From Vibrio pomeroyi (lineage in GTDB: Bacteria > Pseudomonadota > Gammaproteobacteria > Enterobacterales > Vibrionaceae): a stretch of DNA of 64,000 nucleotides. Both the position numbers and the translations under genes were made by a program. The notes beneath the pieces were generated by a model that saw nothing but the letters and a program-made list of their open reading frames with translations, searched no databases and was not told the origin of the DNA. Where the stretch lies: positions 3,100,001 to 3,164,000 of the forward strand of contig NZ_AP025506.1 of assembly GCF_024347595.1 (NCBI RefSeq). The letters are read 5' to 3'. Below, one piece after another: positions 41,313 to 50,775 of the stretch (position 1 is the first letter of the stretch; the number at the start of each line of letters is the position of its first letter).

Positions 41313-41932
41313 TCAATGTCCGATTCTAGATGTGCATCTTGCATTGGCGATGCATCACTGTTTAATCTTAGTTGTAGCTCATAATCTTCTAACATTGCAT
41401 GAACACGTTTGCGTTGCTCTTGCAGGTTAGCTTCAGATGCCGGCTTCTCAACAGAGTCGCGCGTTAAGCTTACTGGTTCCGCAGAACCCGCAAATGGAAT
41501 CGTCTGTAGTACAGGCAATTGCTCAGGTGCTGCAGGGTCGCTGCCACCATATTGCTGAACACCGAGTACAACGGCTAACGATACACAAGCTGCCACGGCA
41601 ACTTGTCCAAACTGTTGTAACCACGCAGGAAGCTGACGCTTCGCTTGCTGAGGTTTCGGCTGCTCTTCAATTGGAGCAACAGTAGGTTCAACATTCACTT
41701 GGTGCAGGTTCGGCATTGCACTATGTGCAGGCTCGGCTTCAAGCGCCGCTGCCACACTGTCAGCAATGTTCCAATCTTGAGTTTCTGGCGCATCCCCACG
41801 CATTACGTCACCAATCAAATGGTAACTCTGCCAGGTATTCATGCTTTCTTGATCAGATTCAAGGTCTACAATGAGAGCTTTATCGATCGTTTCACCATCC
41901 ATGAGTGCCGAAAGCTTTTCTTTATCAGCCAT
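41309..41932 (-). CDS. rseA: anti-sigma-E factor RseA
   Basis: Single-pass membrane anti-sigma factor that holds RpoE until envelope stress triggers its proteolysis. The 207-residue product has a cytoplasmic sigma-binding domain at the N-terminus (MADKEKLSALMDGETIDKAL ... WQSYHLIGDVMRGD), a membrane segment at about residues 110-128 and a periplasmic tail. ATG at 41932 has GGTGA about 5 bases upstream; an in-frame ATG at 41944 overlaps this box. Lies between rpoE and rseB. Confidence 0.95.
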   Translation of the reverse strand: MADKEKLSALMDGETIDKALIVDLESDQESMNTWQSYHLIGDVMRGDAPETQDWNIADSVAAALEAEPAHSAMPNLHQVNVEPTVAPIEEQPKPQQAKRQLPAWLQQFGQVAVAACVSLAVVLGVQQYGGSDPAAPEQLPVLQTIPFAGSAEPVSLTRDSVEKPASEANLQEQRKRVHAMLEDYELQLRLNSDASPMQDAHLESDIE

Positions 41933-41958
41933 TATTTTCACCATAATTATTACAAGTT

Positions 41959-42537
41959 CTAGCGTTGCAAAAGAGGTTTAATTTTCTTTTCCACTGCTTC
42001 ACGAGCTCGGAAAATACGCGAACGTACGGTTCCTACAGGGCAATCCATTACTTCTGCAATCTCTTCGTAGCTCAAACCTTCAAGCTCACGCAGCGTCATT
42101 GCAGTTTTTAAGTCTTCTGGCAGCGCTTCAATCGCTCCAAAAACGACTTGTTTCAATTCTTTTGACAGCGTTAAGTTCTCAGGGTTCGATATTTCTTTTA
42201 ACGCGCTGCCTGTTTCGTAATATTCAGCATCTTCTGCATCTACATCTGTTGCTGGCGGCCTACGGCTCTGGGCAACAATATGATTTTTAGCGGTGTTCAC
42301 GGCAATTCGGTATAACCATGTATAGAAGGCACTCTCGCCGCGAAAGTTAGGTATCGCGCGGTAAGCTTTAATAAAAGCTTCTTGTGCTACATCAGGTACA
42401 TCACCGGAATTATTCACGTATCGAGAGATAAGATTACAAACTTTGTTTTGATACTTAACCACTAGTAAGTTAAATGCCTGCTTATCTCCACTCTGAACTC
42501 GCTCAATCAACACTTGATCGGTTAGCTGCTCGTTCAT
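41959..42537 (-). CDS. rpoE: RNA polymerase sigma factor RpoE (sigma-E)
   Basis: ECF sigma factor for envelope stress. The 192-residue product from MNEQLTDQVLIERVQSGDKQ has region 2 (VPDVAQEAFIKAYRAIPNFRGESAFYTWLYRIAVNTAKN) and region 4 (LPEDLKTAMTLRELEGLSYEEIAEVMDCPVGTVRSRIFRAREAV), nearly identical in design to E. coli RpoE. ATG at 42537 matches the family; extension to 42576 does not. A sigma-E-type promoter lies about 100 bases upstream, consistent with autoregulation. Confidence 0.98.
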   Translation of the reverse strand: MNEQLTDQVLIERVQSGDKQAFNLLVVKYQNKVCNLISRYVNNSGDVPDVAQEAFIKAYRAIPNFRGESAFYTWLYRIAVNTAKNHIVAQSRRPPATDVDAEDAEYYETGSALKEISNPENLTLSKELKQVVFGAIEALPEDLKTAMTLRELEGLSYEEIAEVMDCPVGTVRSRIFRAREAVEKKIKPLLQR

Positions 42538-42927
42538 TCGAGCGGGTACTCCTATTGTTATAACCCTCACCTTCACAGATATGGGTACTAATTATGCGAA
42601 ATGTAGTATTGACACCACCGTCTACAAGAGCACTATTGTGACTAAGCCAAATACCGAAAGTTCCAACTTTCTTAAAATTATTTGCCATTATTGTTTCACA
42701 ATGTGATGTAATAAAAATGGTTATCCCTATCAATTTGGGGAAACCTTGAGCAAAAGCAATGGTATTGAGCAATTAAATATTTCTAGATAGCTGTCTATAT
42801 ATTGATTTTGCGTAGCGTTTTAGGATGACTCTGGGGAGATTATAACAGTCTTACCGCAAGTCCTAAAACAAGACAAAGTCAATTGAGAGTGGACAACTCG
42901 ACTATAGCCCGGGATTTAATAAGTTTT
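42538..42927. other. divergent regulatory region between rpoE and nadB
   Basis: About 390 bases without a gene. It carries the sigma-E promoter of rpoE (42636-42664) and, by necessity, other rpoE and nadB promoters. An open frame across part of it is not supported by codon use or a start site. Confidence 0.6.
42636..42664 (-). promoter_or_regulatory. sigma-E-dependent promoter of rpoE
   Basis: On the minus strand GGAACTT (42664-42658), a 16-base spacer and TCACAA (42641-42636), close to the sigma-E consensus GGAACTT-N16-TCnnA. Its position upstream of rpoE matches the autoregulated promoter known in E. coli. Confidence 0.85.
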
Positions 42928-44544
42928 ATGAACGCAAACCGTGAACATCAGTGTGATGTATTAGTGGTAGGAAGTGGTGCGGCAGGCTTGTCATTAGCCT
43001 TACGCGTAGCAGAACATGCAAAAGTAATTGTATTAAGCAAAGGACCACGCAGCGAAGGATCGACGTATTACGCACAAGGTGGTATCGCCGCGGTGTTCGA
43101 TGAGTCGGACAGTATTGAGTCTCATGTAGAAGATACTCAAATTGCTGGGGCTGGGTTATGTGAAGAAGATACAGTTCAATTCATTGCTGAAAATGCTAAA
43201 GAGTGTGTGCAATGGCTAATTGATGGCGGTGTTCCATTTGATAAAGATGAGAACAGCACCGAAGGCCAGCCAAAATACCACCTTACTCGTGAAGGTGGAC
43301 ACAGCCACCGCAGAATTCTGCACGCTGCCGATGCAACCGGCATGGCGATGCAAACCTCACTACAAGATAACGTAAAGAATCACCCAAACATCGAGATCTT
43401 CGAGCGCCATAATGCGTTGGATTTGATCACTGAAGATAAGGTTGGTGGTTCGAAAGACAAGGTTATCGGTGCCTACATTTGGAACCGCAACCAAGAACAC
43501 GTCGAAACCGTGCGCGCTAAATTTGTTGTATTAGCAACTGGCGGCGCTTCAAAGGTTTATCAATACACGTCTAACCCAGATGTCTCTTCAGGTGATGGTA
43601 TTGCTATCGCTTGGCGTGCAGGTTGTCGTGTGGCGAACCTTGAGTTCAACCAATTTCACCCAACTTGCTTGTTCCACCCAGAAGCGCGTAACTTCCTACT
43701 AACGGAAGCACTGCGTGGTGAAGGTGCGTACCTGCGTCGTCCAGACGGTTCTCGCTTCATGAAGGACTTCGATGAGCGCGGTGAACTGGCTCCTCGTGAT
43801 GTGGTTGCTCGCGCAATTGACTTTGAAATGAAGCGCTTAGGTGCTGACTGCATGTACGTTGACATCAGCCACAAGCCTGAAGAATTCATCACAGCGCACT
43901 TCCCAATGATCCACACTCGTTTGATGGACTTGGGTATCGACATGACCAAAGAGCCGATTCCTATCGTACCAGCAGCCCACTACACCTGTGGTGGTGTCAT
44001 GGTCAATAAGCAAGGTCAAACCGATCTAGCGAATCTGTATGCGATTGGTGAAGTGAGCTACACTGGCCTGCATGGTGCGAACCGTATGGCTTCAAACTCA
44101 CTGCTTGAGTGTGTGGTTTACGCATGGGCAGCGGCCAAAGACATCGTCGAGAACATCGACCAATCTCAGCTATGCGCTGAATTGCCAGCATGGGATGAAA
44201 GCCAAGTCACTAACAGTGATGAAGAGGTTATCATTCAGCACAACTGGCATGAGCTGCGTCTATTCATGTGGGATTACATGGGCATCGTGCGTACTGATAA
44301 ACGTCTTGAGCGCGCAATGCGTCGTATCCAGATGTTGCAGCAAGAAACTCACGAGTATTACAGCAACTTTAAGGTTTCAAACAACCTATTAGAGCTGCGT
44401 AACTTGCTACAAGTCGCTGAACTAATGGTTCGCTGTGCAATGCAACGTAAAGAGAGCCGCGGCCTTCATTACACGTTGGATTATCCAGAACTTGCTGAAG
44501 ACAGCGGCCCAACGATTCTGACACCAGAGAAAAGCCAGTCTTAA
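42928..44544 (+). CDS. nadB: L-aspartate oxidase
   Basis: FAD enzyme making iminoaspartate for quinolinate, the first step in NAD synthesis. The 538-residue product begins [25 protein letters not shown] with the FAD-binding motif, and has [28 protein letters not shown], and the active-site segment FNQFHPTCL and [16 protein letters not shown] at 42928 aligns with E. coli NadB; an in-frame start at 42883 adds residues unlike the family. Divergent from rpoE, as in E. coli. Confidence 0.97.
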   Translation: MNANREHQCDVLVVGSGAAGLSLALRVAEHAKVIVLSKGPRSEGSTYYAQGGIAAVFDESDSIESHVEDTQIAGAGLCEEDTVQFIAENAKECVQWLIDGGVPFDKDENSTEGQPKYHLTREGGHSHRRILHAADATGMAMQTSLQDNVKNHPNIEIFERHNALDLITEDKVGGSKDKVIGAYIWNRNQEHVETVRAKFVVLATGGASKVYQYTSNPDVSSGDGIAIAWRAGCRVANLEFNQFHPTCLFHPEARNFLLTEALRGEGAYLRRPDGSRFMKDFDERGELAPRDVVARAIDFEMKRLGADCMYVDISHKPEEFITAHFPMIHTRLMDLGIDMTKEPIPIVPAAHYTCGGVMVNKQGQTDLANLYAIGEVSYTGLHGANRMASNSLLECVVYAWAAAKDIVENIDQSQLCAELPAWDESQVTNSDEEVIIQHNWHELRLFMWDYMGIVRTDKRLERAMRRIQMLQQETHEYYSNFKVSNNLLELRNLLQVAELMVRCAMQRKESRGLHYTLDYPELAEDSGPTILTPEKSQS

Positions 44545-44573
44545 TCTTGATAGATTGATGGATAAAATGCGAA

Positions 44574-44600
44574 AAAGGGAGCCTAGTGCTCCCTTTCTTT
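44574..44600. terminator. terminator between nadB and ygfX
   Basis: 9-bp stem aaagggagc/gctcccttt with a 5-base loop, with A-rich and T-rich flanks, so it can serve both convergent genes. Confidence 0.88.
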
Positions 44601-44640
44601 CATCTGTGCTCATTGCTTTCAGCCTGATATTTTGATTTAT

Positions 44641-45060
44641 CTAACCTGTTCGTTGCAGGTTCGCCAAGAAATGTCGATATTCACGATCACAACAACTATC
44701 CCGCCACAACAAGACTGAGTGTCCACACTCAAACTGCAATTTAATAAAGAATTGCGCCCAGATCTTATCCACGGATTTTAGAATATAGCGTCGGTCATTC
44801 AATCGAATCTCACCATCCTCTTTATAGTCAAAACGGCCATGGGCACTATTCAAAATCAGATGGTTGGTTTGAAGCAGATGAATCAGCAGTGCCAAGCAAT
44901 AAAGGCTGACAACAAGTGGGATAGAAGACAGGACGATGAAAAACAAAAGGCAGCCGAAAACAGTGCCTTTTGCAAATAATGCGAAATATGAAGGGTTAAG
45001 CTGGAGCTTAACGAACCTTGCTGAGGTTGTGTGCGACAATTTTATCAACCATTGATGCAT
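44641..45060 (-). CDS. ygfX: YgfX family membrane protein
   Basis: Partner gene of sdhE. The 139-residue product has two membrane segments at about residues 26-46 and 48-66 (FALFAKGTVFGCLLFFIVLSS and VVSLYCLALLIHLL) followed by a soluble domain with W-rich and Cys-rich end. In E. coli YgfX interferes with cell division and shape proteins; that role is family knowledge and disputed. ATG at 45060 overlaps sdhE by 53 bases; a later TTG may be the true start. Same strand and operon as sdhE. Confidence 0.75.
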   Translation of the reverse strand: MHQWLIKLSHTTSARFVKLQLNPSYFALFAKGTVFGCLLFFIVLSSIPLVVSLYCLALLIHLLQTNHLILNSAHGRFDYKEDGEIRLNDRRYILKSVDKIWAQFFIKLQFECGHSVLLWRDSCCDREYRHFLANLQRTG

Positions 45061-45268
45061 GGCCTAGATTTTCACTGCGTCCGTGTCCCATCACCCAAGT
45101 AAACAAATCTGGGTCATCACACTCTAGTAGAGAAACAAACTCGCGCTGTTCCTGCTCTTGCAATGAATCAAAACACTCTTCGAAAAATGGCATGATGACT
45201 ACATCAAGTTCTAACATGCCGCGACGGCAACCCCATTTAATTCGTGCTTTCTGCTCTGCAGTGTACAT
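45008..45268 (-). CDS. sdhE: FAD assembly factor SdhE
   Basis: Small protein that promotes covalent FAD attachment to succinate dehydrogenase and fumarate reductase. The 86-residue product has the family core [22 protein letters not shown] (R-G-M/L motif) and the helical [12 protein letters not shown] segment. ATG at 45268 follows a GAGG box. Overlaps ygfX and is divergent from ygfZ, a conserved arrangement. Confidence 0.96.
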   Translation of the reverse strand: MYTAEQKARIKWGCRRGMLELDVVIMPFFEECFDSLQEQEQREFVSLLECDDPDLFTWVMGHGRSENLGHASMVDKIVAHNLSKVR

Positions 45269-45435
45269 TGGCTATCCTCACCTATAATTTTTCTTTCTCG
45301 GAGTGTAACAAGTCATACGCTCTGCAACTACTATGTGAGTCACAGTCCCTATCTAAGCTCACAAAAAAACCTAGGCTGACAAAGAAACAGAACAGGATTA
45401 ACATAGAGCCAAATAAAATTCTTAGGAAAGATAAA

Positions 45436-46407
45436 ATGGATTGGAAAAACACATTTCAGCCGCACGCTCATACGCAAAATGACTCGCTTCCAGAACTGAT
45501 GATGACACACGTATCAGATTGGAGCGCAATTACCATGGTAGGCGATGACAAAAAATCGTACCTGCAAGGTCAAGTAACGTGCGACGTCGTGACTCTTCCT
45601 AATGATGAATCGACATTAGGTGCACACTGTGATGCAAAAGGAAAGGTATGGAGTATCTTTCGTTTGTTCCACCACAACGGTGGCTACGCACTCATGCAAC
45701 CTAAATCTGCGATTGAAGTCGAGCTCGTTGAAATCAAGAAATACGCGGTGTTCTCTAAGGTCGATATCGAGCAAACGTCGGACGTTGTTATCGGTGTGAT
45801 GGGTGCATCTGCTAATCAATACATTGATTCTATTTCAGAAAGCCAAGGCAATGTACGTGCAATCTCTGGCGGTACAGCCGTTCAAGTTGCAGATAACCGC
45901 TGGGCTCTACTTGTGACAGAAGAAGCCGCTGAAGCCTTGGTGTCAAACACCGCTGCGGAAAAAGTATCAGAAGCGTTATGGCAGTATCATGAAATTATTG
46001 ATGCTCAGCCTAACCTATCAAAAGCAGAGCAAAACGAGCACATCCCTCAAGCGCTTAACCTACAAGCAATCGGCGGTATCAGCTTTTCAAAAGGTTGTTA
46101 CACAGGTCAAGAAACGGTTGCTCGTGCTAAGTACCGCGGCATGAACAAGCGTGAGATGCGCATTGTGTCGGGCACAACTGCGGACGTACTGTCTCTAGAG
46201 AACCCTATTGAACTAGAGCGTAGTGTGGGTGAGAACTGGCGTGGTGCTGGCCGACTATTAAACGTATATCAATTTGCTGATAACCAAGCGATTGGTTTGA
46301 TGGTGTTGCCAAACAACCTTGATGACGATGTTCAACTTCGATTGACTGCTCAGCCTGATCAAACATGGAATATCCTGCCACTGCCTTACAGCCTCGAAGA
46401 CGAGTAA
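45436..46407 (+). CDS. ygfZ: tRNA-modifying/Fe-S assembly protein YgfZ
   Basis: Folate-binding GcvT-like protein needed for full activity of several Fe-S enzymes such as MiaB. The 323-residue product begins [16 protein letters not shown] and carries the diagnostic [17 protein letters not shown] motif, with its conserved Cys near residue 225. ATG at 45436 has AGGAAAG about 5 bases upstream; the open frame extends back to 45244 but that part overlaps sdhE and is not family-like. The following gene starts 4 bases after its stop. Confidence 0.95.
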   Translation: MDWKNTFQPHAHTQNDSLPELMMTHVSDWSAITMVGDDKKSYLQGQVTCDVVTLPNDESTLGAHCDAKGKVWSIFRLFHHNGGYALMQPKSAIEVELVEIKKYAVFSKVDIEQTSDVVIGVMGASANQYIDSISESQGNVRAISGGTAVQVADNRWALLVTEEAAEALVSNTAAEKVSEALWQYHEIIDAQPNLSKAEQNEHIPQALNLQAIGGISFSKGCYTGQETVARAKYRGMNKREMRIVSGTTADVLSLENPIELERSVGENWRGAGRLLNVYQFADNQAIGLMVLPNNLDDDVQLRLTAQPDQTWNILPLPYSLEDE

Positions 46408-46411
46408 TCAC

Positions 46412-46873
46412 GTGGAAACACTGATTACACAATGGCTGGATCAACAGCAGGTGGGCTACCGCCTGCTGATGCAAAGCAAACCTACCACCAGCATCGAAGA
46501 AACCGCGCAAGAACGAGGCATCGACGCCTCTCAAATGGTTAAGTGCATCTTGCTCAAGGATATGGGCAACCAATATGCGTTGGCCTGTACAACTGGCGAT
46601 CGCTCAGTCGACCCCAAGAAAGTGCGCTCGGTGTTGAATTGCCGCCGCATGACCTGCGTACCACTCACCGATGTGGAATCCATCACCGGCTTTAAGGTTG
46701 GTTGTGTCGGTCCGCTTGCTCTAAAGAGGCACATGCCGATCATTTTTGATCCTTCCATTCAGAGTAACTCAACCGTGACCATTAGTTCTGGTGATCGAAT
46801 GGCAGGCGTTGCACTTGATCTCGAGGATCTTATGGCGTTATGCGCGCCAATCGTTGCAGAGATCAGTCGATGA
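46412..46873 (+). CDS. YbaK/EbsC family aminoacyl-tRNA deacylase-like protein
   Basis: The 153-residue product has the YbaK/ProX fold signature: SIEETAQERGIDASQMVKCILLKD, YALACTTGDRSVDPKKV and VGCVGPLALKRHMPIIFDPSI. Family members hydrolyse mischarged aminoacyl-tRNA, often Cys- or Ala-tRNA-Pro; the exact substrate here is unknown. Start is GTG at 46412, just after the ygfZ stop, so it is probably translated from the same message. Confidence 0.85.
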   Translation: METLITQWLDQQQVGYRLLMQSKPTTSIEETAQERGIDASQMVKCILLKDMGNQYALACTTGDRSVDPKKVRSVLNCRRMTCVPLTDVESITGFKVGCVGPLALKRHMPIIFDPSIQSNSTVTISSGDRMAGVALDLEDLMALCAPIVAEISR

Positions 46874-46989
46874 TCCATTCTAAGACGTAATTGATCGCAA
46901 ACCTTCTTTAAAGTTTTCATTAGATACATATTTAGTGTGAAGCTCGTCATAAGAAAAACACGCCAACATTAAATAGTTAATCAAAATTA

Positions 46990-47145
46990 AAGCATAAGTA
47001 GTCACAAAGCAAAATCTGCGTTATTGTGAATTTACTGACTAGCCTTTAGGCAAATCAGTACAAGTGAATCCACTGAGTAACATCAGTATCCACTTTTGTG
47101 TAATGCATCTGTGACTATTCGCCCGTTTTATACGGGCTTTTTTTA
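46990..47145 (+). ncRNA. candidate intergenic small RNA ending in a Rho-independent terminator
   Basis: A strong terminator not close to any gene (250 bases past the deacylase stop) is preceded by a potential stem joining GTG...ACTGA (about 47063-47075) with TCAGT...CAC (about 47082-47092), with mismatches inside. This fits a short independent transcript. The 5' end is a guess, no clear promoter is seen, and it resembles no RNA I know. Confidence 0.35.
47121..47144 (+). terminator. strong plus-strand terminator in the intergenic region
   Basis: 6-bp stem gcccgt/acgggc with a 5-base loop, followed by eight T with one interruption. Confidence 0.88.
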
Positions 47146-47436
47146 TGTCTAAAATTTACAATTTGATTACACAAACAAAAAAATCCCGCCTATTCTTATA
47201 CTTGTAACATTACCACTGCTTAATACCGGACAGGAAAGTTCACAGCAGTTCACGACTCAGTATTATTTTGGGGAGGAGCTCACGTAAAAATAGATATTTA
47301 CTGTAGAAAGTGCTTAGAACAGCACAAATATCTAATTAACGTCATCGCTACTGCATATTACTCCATGCTTATCACAATTATTATCTCGGAGTTTTTCTAT
47401 AATGTGCAGGCTAGGTAAATATAAGGATAATTAAGA

Positions 47437-47643
47437 ATGAGACTGTTTAAGCGCTATACACCGAGTATGATTGCTAAACATGTAAGTCGACTTTTCAAAG
47501 GACGAATCTACATTTACGGCGTAGGGAAATTTGAGTTTGATAACGGCAAGCTAGTCCTGCCAGATCGAGCAGAGAAGCGCCACTTTCAAACAGTGAAAGA
47601 AATAAATAGTGAAATCATGAAACTGCGCTGTGCTTACGCATAA
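47437..47643 (+). CDS. hypothetical 68-residue basic protein
   Basis: Not recognised. A small basic protein (many Lys/Arg) starting MRLFKRYTPSMIAKHVSRLFKG with a beta-like middle (RIYIYGVGKFEFDNGKLVLP), no signal peptide or membrane segment. ATG at 47437 has AAGGA about 9 bases upstream, a TATAAT at 47398-47403 and a clean terminator 24 bases after the stop, so it looks like a real single-gene unit. The content is consistent with a nucleic-acid-binding or regulatory protein, but that is speculation. Confidence 0.75.
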   Translation: MRLFKRYTPSMIAKHVSRLFKGRIYIYGVGKFEFDNGKLVLPDRAEKRHFQTVKEINSEIMKLRCAYA

Positions 47644-47666
47644 TCTGATTATCTAAAGAATTCAAA

Positions 47667-47699
47667 ACAAAAAGGGTTGGCATGTGCCAACCCTTTTTT
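47667..47699. terminator. bidirectional terminator between the 68-residue gene and ubiI
   Basis: Long stem aaagggttggca/tgccaaccctt with A run on the left and six T on the right. Confidence 0.92.
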
Positions 47700-47761
47700 C
47701 GTACACATGACTCTGAGAGAGGCCATGAGTTCAGGTGACTGATCACCTGAAAATTAAACGA

Positions 47762-48985
47762 CTAACGATGAGTCACAGGGCGCTTTGCTAAATCAGGCAG
47801 GTTGCCCGCAAGGCCAAGTGCTCGCTTCATGATTTCATCTTTCGCACCAGGTAGTTGACCCGCAAGCTTCATACCAATGCCACGAATCAGCTTCTTAGCC
47901 GGATTGTCGCCTTCAAACAGATCTTTAAAGCCCTGCATTGAAGCAATCATTTTCGCCGCTTCTGCCTTTCTCCAGCGCTCATAACCACGTAGGTTACGCT
48001 TGGTGCCAATGTCTTCACCAGCAGCCCAAAGCTTTAACAGCTCCTGCGCTAAACTTGCAGCATCTAATAGGCCAAGGTTCACGCCCTGCCCTGCTAGCGG
48101 GTGAATGGTGTGGGCAGCATCACCCACCAAAGCCACACGATCAACAGCAAAGTCTCGTGCGTATCGCATGCGCAGTGGGAAGGCAAAACGATCACCGACG
48201 ACTTCGCACAACCCAAGCTTTGAATCGAACTCTGCCGTTAACTGCTTATTGAATTCAGCATCCGACATAGATACGAGATTCTCGGCACGATTAGGCTCAG
48301 TAGACCATACAATCGAGCTCATGTTGCTCGGCTGCATTGGTAAGAATGCCAGTGGACCTTGAGGTGTGAATATTTGACGCGCAACGCTGTGGTGCGGCTC
48401 TGTGGTTTTGATGTTCGCGACAATTGCACTGTGCCCGTAATCCCAATGTGTTAATGGGATATCTTGCTGCTTACGAACCCAAGAATTTGCGCCATCCGCA
48501 CCGACAACTAGCTTAGCGGTCAGTGCTTGGCCATTGTCTAGAGTTAGCCACGCTTCGCTCTCTCCAATTGCCATTGTTTTGCATGTCGCAGGCATGTAGA
48601 GGCTAACATTGTCTTGTTTCTTAACCTGATCAAGCAACGCTAATTGAATCACACGATTCTCAACAATATGACCTAGATTAGGCTGTGCCAAACGTGTTGA
48701 GTCAAACTCAATACGGGCAAAGCTATCTTGCTCCCACACTTCCATCGCTTGATACGGTGCAGCACGTCTTTGTTCAATGCCTTGCCATGCGTCTAGATTA
48801 CGCAGAATCACCTCACTAGAGCGGCTCAATGCCGACACACGAACATCCGGTAATTCATTCAGACCTTCGCTAGGTGCTTTACCCTCTATTACGGCAATTC
48901 TTAGATCGCTGTCTTTCAATGCAGCCGCGAGCGCTAGGCCAACCATTCCACCACCAACAATCGCGATATCAACACTTTGCATCAT
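47762..48985 (-). CDS. ubiI: ubiquinone biosynthesis hydroxylase, UbiI type
   Basis: Flavoprotein hydroxylase of ubiquinone synthesis, ring carbon 5 in E. coli UbiI. The 407-residue product has the FAD motif GGGMVGLALAAAL near the N-terminus, the VGADGANSWVR segment and RVALVGDAAHTIHPLAGQGVNLG at about residue 285. It follows ubiH by 12 bases, the ygfB-ubiH-ubiI order of gammaproteobacteria minus pepP. The choice of UbiI over UbiF rests on this position. Confidence 0.9.
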   Translation of the reverse strand: MMQSVDIAIVGGGMVGLALAAALKDSDLRIAVIEGKAPSEGLNELPDVRVSALSRSSEVILRNLDAWQGIEQRRAAPYQAMEVWEQDSFARIEFDSTRLAQPNLGHIVENRVIQLALLDQVKKQDNVSLYMPATCKTMAIGESEAWLTLDNGQALTAKLVVGADGANSWVRKQQDIPLTHWDYGHSAIVANIKTTEPHHSVARQIFTPQGPLAFLPMQPSNMSSIVWSTEPNRAENLVSMSDAEFNKQLTAEFDSKLGLCEVVGDRFAFPLRMRYARDFAVDRVALVGDAAHTIHPLAGQGVNLGLLDAASLAQELLKLWAAGEDIGTKRNLRGYERWRKAEAAKMIASMQGFKDLFEGDNPAKKLIRGIGMKLAGQLPGAKDEIMKRALGLAGNLPDLAKRPVTHR

Positions 48986-48997
48986 TATTTATCTACC

Positions 48998-50176
48998 TTA
49001 TCTTTCTACTAGGCCAAGCGTATGACGCAAAAGTGGACCTTTAAGTGGTGGAAGGTTATCCATAACGGCTAACCCAAGATTACGCCCGATACGAGCAGTC
49101 AAAAAATCGTTTGAGAACAGATGAACGAGGCTTGAAGTCAGTGTAATCGTCGCACCTCTGTCTTGTTCTCTACGTTTTCTAAAGTTAACAAGACCAGTGT
49201 AACGACCGACATCATCCAACTGAGTACACAATTCTTCCGCTAGAGAGGCCACATCACGAATACCGAGATTAAAACCTTGCCCTGCAATTGGGTGAAGGGT
49301 TTGAGCGGCGTTGCCTACAATCGCGAATCGATGAGAGATATTTTGCTTACGATGACGAAGAATCAGTGGGTAGCTCGCACGCTTACCAACCTTTTCTAGT
49401 CGACCTAATCGCCAACCAAAATCGCTCTGAAGCTGTTCAAGGAATTCGTCGTCGTTGAAAGCCATAACTTTATCCGCTTGCTCCGGCGGCAAACACCAAA
49501 CCAGAGACAAACGGTTATCGCTCATCGGTAGTAGAGCAACAGGCCCATGATGAGTAAAACGCTCAAACGCTCGACCTTGATGAGGTTCGCTCGCCACGAT
49601 ATTGGCAATCACAGCGACCTGTTCAAAGTCATGCTCACTCAATGAGATATTGAGTTGCTGGCAGCAGGTTGAGATTGCACCGTCAGCCGCAACCAGCAAC
49701 TTAGTTGTGACGGTTTGTCCACTGTTGAGGTCAATGGTCGTCAGTGACTCACTTCGTTCGACTTTCGCTACCGAGTCAGGACACAGCATCGTAATTGCCG
49801 CTTCTGATTCCAGCTTCTGCTGATAGATTCGACCAACATCCGCTAACTCGACCACATAGCCAAGCGCATCTACAGCCAATTCTTCACTGTAGATATCCGT
49901 CATCCCAGCATGCCCACGATCCGATACATGAATATCTTTAATCGGGGTAGCGACTGGAGCGATAGATTGCCACAAGTGCAATGAATCAAGGATCTGTACC
50001 GTGCCGTAAGACAATGCGATCGAACGAGAATCAAACCCAGGGTGAGCTTGATGATCAACCTGATAAGGCTCAACGACCACAATCGACAACGAACCTTGGC
50101 TTAGGTGATTCAGAGCAAGGGCTAGAGTTGCCCCTGCCATTGCGCCACCAGCAATTACAACATCATATTGAGCCAT
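48998..50176 (-). CDS. ubiH: 2-octaprenyl-6-methoxyphenol hydroxylase
   Basis: FAD monooxygenase of ubiquinone synthesis, ring carbon 1. The 392-residue product has GGAMAGATLALALNHLSQG at the N-terminus, VAADGAISTCCQQL and FAIVGNAAQTLHPIAGQGFNLGIRD. It is paralogous to the neighbouring ubiI. The ATG at 50176 is preferred because GAGG is 5 bases away; the ATG just before it is possible. ygfB precedes it by about 20 bases. Confidence 0.92.
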   Translation of the reverse strand: MAQYDVVIAGGAMAGATLALALNHLSQGSLSIVVVEPYQVDHQAHPGFDSRSIALSYGTVQILDSLHLWQSIAPVATPIKDIHVSDRGHAGMTDIYSEELAVDALGYVVELADVGRIYQQKLESEAAITMLCPDSVAKVERSESLTTIDLNSGQTVTTKLLVAADGAISTCCQQLNISLSEHDFEQVAVIANIVASEPHQGRAFERFTHHGPVALLPMSDNRLSLVWCLPPEQADKVMAFNDDEFLEQLQSDFGWRLGRLEKVGKRASYPLILRHRKQNISHRFAIVGNAAQTLHPIAGQGFNLGIRDVASLAEELCTQLDDVGRYTGLVNFRKRREQDRGATITLTSSLVHLFSNDFLTARIGRNLGLAVMDNLPPLKGPLLRHTLGLVER

Positions 50177-50199
50177 CATAACCTCAAACCGACAAACGA

Positions 50200-50775
50200 T
50201 TAGTGAATAGTTGGAGCCGCATCTTCTGATGGGCGTGCACCAAATTCAGCATGAATCGTTAATGCACACGCTTTTACATGCTCAATAACGTGTTCTAGAA
50301 GTTGTGCTTGCTCTTCCAGATCATCTTCTTCGTCAATGCCTAGCTTCGCCATCTCTTCAAGATCAGCCAATGCTTCTTTCGTGCCTTCAGACGCTTTGTT
50401 CAATTGAGCGCCAACAAGACCTAAACCAGAGATGAAATGGTTAATCCAATCAGATACACCATCAGCAAGATCAAACACGCTCGCGCTTGCATCTTCATCC
50501 GGCAGTAACATAGACAGTTCCATGCCTGAGCCTGTGATTTCGCTAGTTGTGACTTTCAGTGTTGCTTCCGCTAGCGTTAGCGCGCGATCTGGCCAGCCCA
50601 TACCTTCATTGGTGTAATCGAAGATCAATGGTTGCCAGCTTTTATCTGCAAGGTTTAAGCCTCCGCTTAACATACCCGTTAATAAACCATGCATCTCAGC
50701 AGGGGTTACGGCTAGACTTGCCGATTGAAGTTCAGTCGCAACCGTTAGGTAGTCAGGTAAAGTAGTTTCGCTCAT
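50200..50775 (-). CDS. ygfB: UPF0149/YgfB family protein
   Basis: The 191-residue product is acidic and helical, with the family N-terminal [12 protein letters not shown] motif and a C-terminal [24 protein letters not shown] region. Function is uncertain; in Pseudomonas YgfB affects the Alp programmed lysis and ampDh3. Located in front of ubiH and divergent from zapA as in E. coli. In E. coli pepP separates ygfB from ubiH; here there is no room for it. Confidence 0.9.
   Translation of the reverse strand: MSETTLPDYLTVATELQSASLAVTPAEMHGLLTGMLSGGLNLADKSWQPLIFDYTNEGMGWPDRALTLAEATLKVTTSEITGSGMELSMLLPDEDASASVFDLADGVSDWINHFISGLGLVGAQLNKASEGTKEALADLEEMAKLGIDEEDDLEEQAQLLEHVIEHVKACALTIHAEFGARPSEDAAPTIH

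Larger units (their letters stand above)
46874..47436. other. 563-base region with a candidate small RNA and a long leader
   Basis: No credible reading frame. Holds a strong plus-strand terminator at 47121-47144 with structured sequence before it (see candidate ncRNA) and, after 47150, a long AT-rich stretch leading to the 68-residue gene with a TATAAT at 47398-47403. That stretch may be promoter region or untranslated leader. Confidence 0.5.

Noticed and set aside
45244..45435. N-terminal extension of YgfZ by 64 residues
   Set aside because: It overlaps sdhE on the other strand, lacks family likeness and the ATG at 45436 has a good ribosome binding site.
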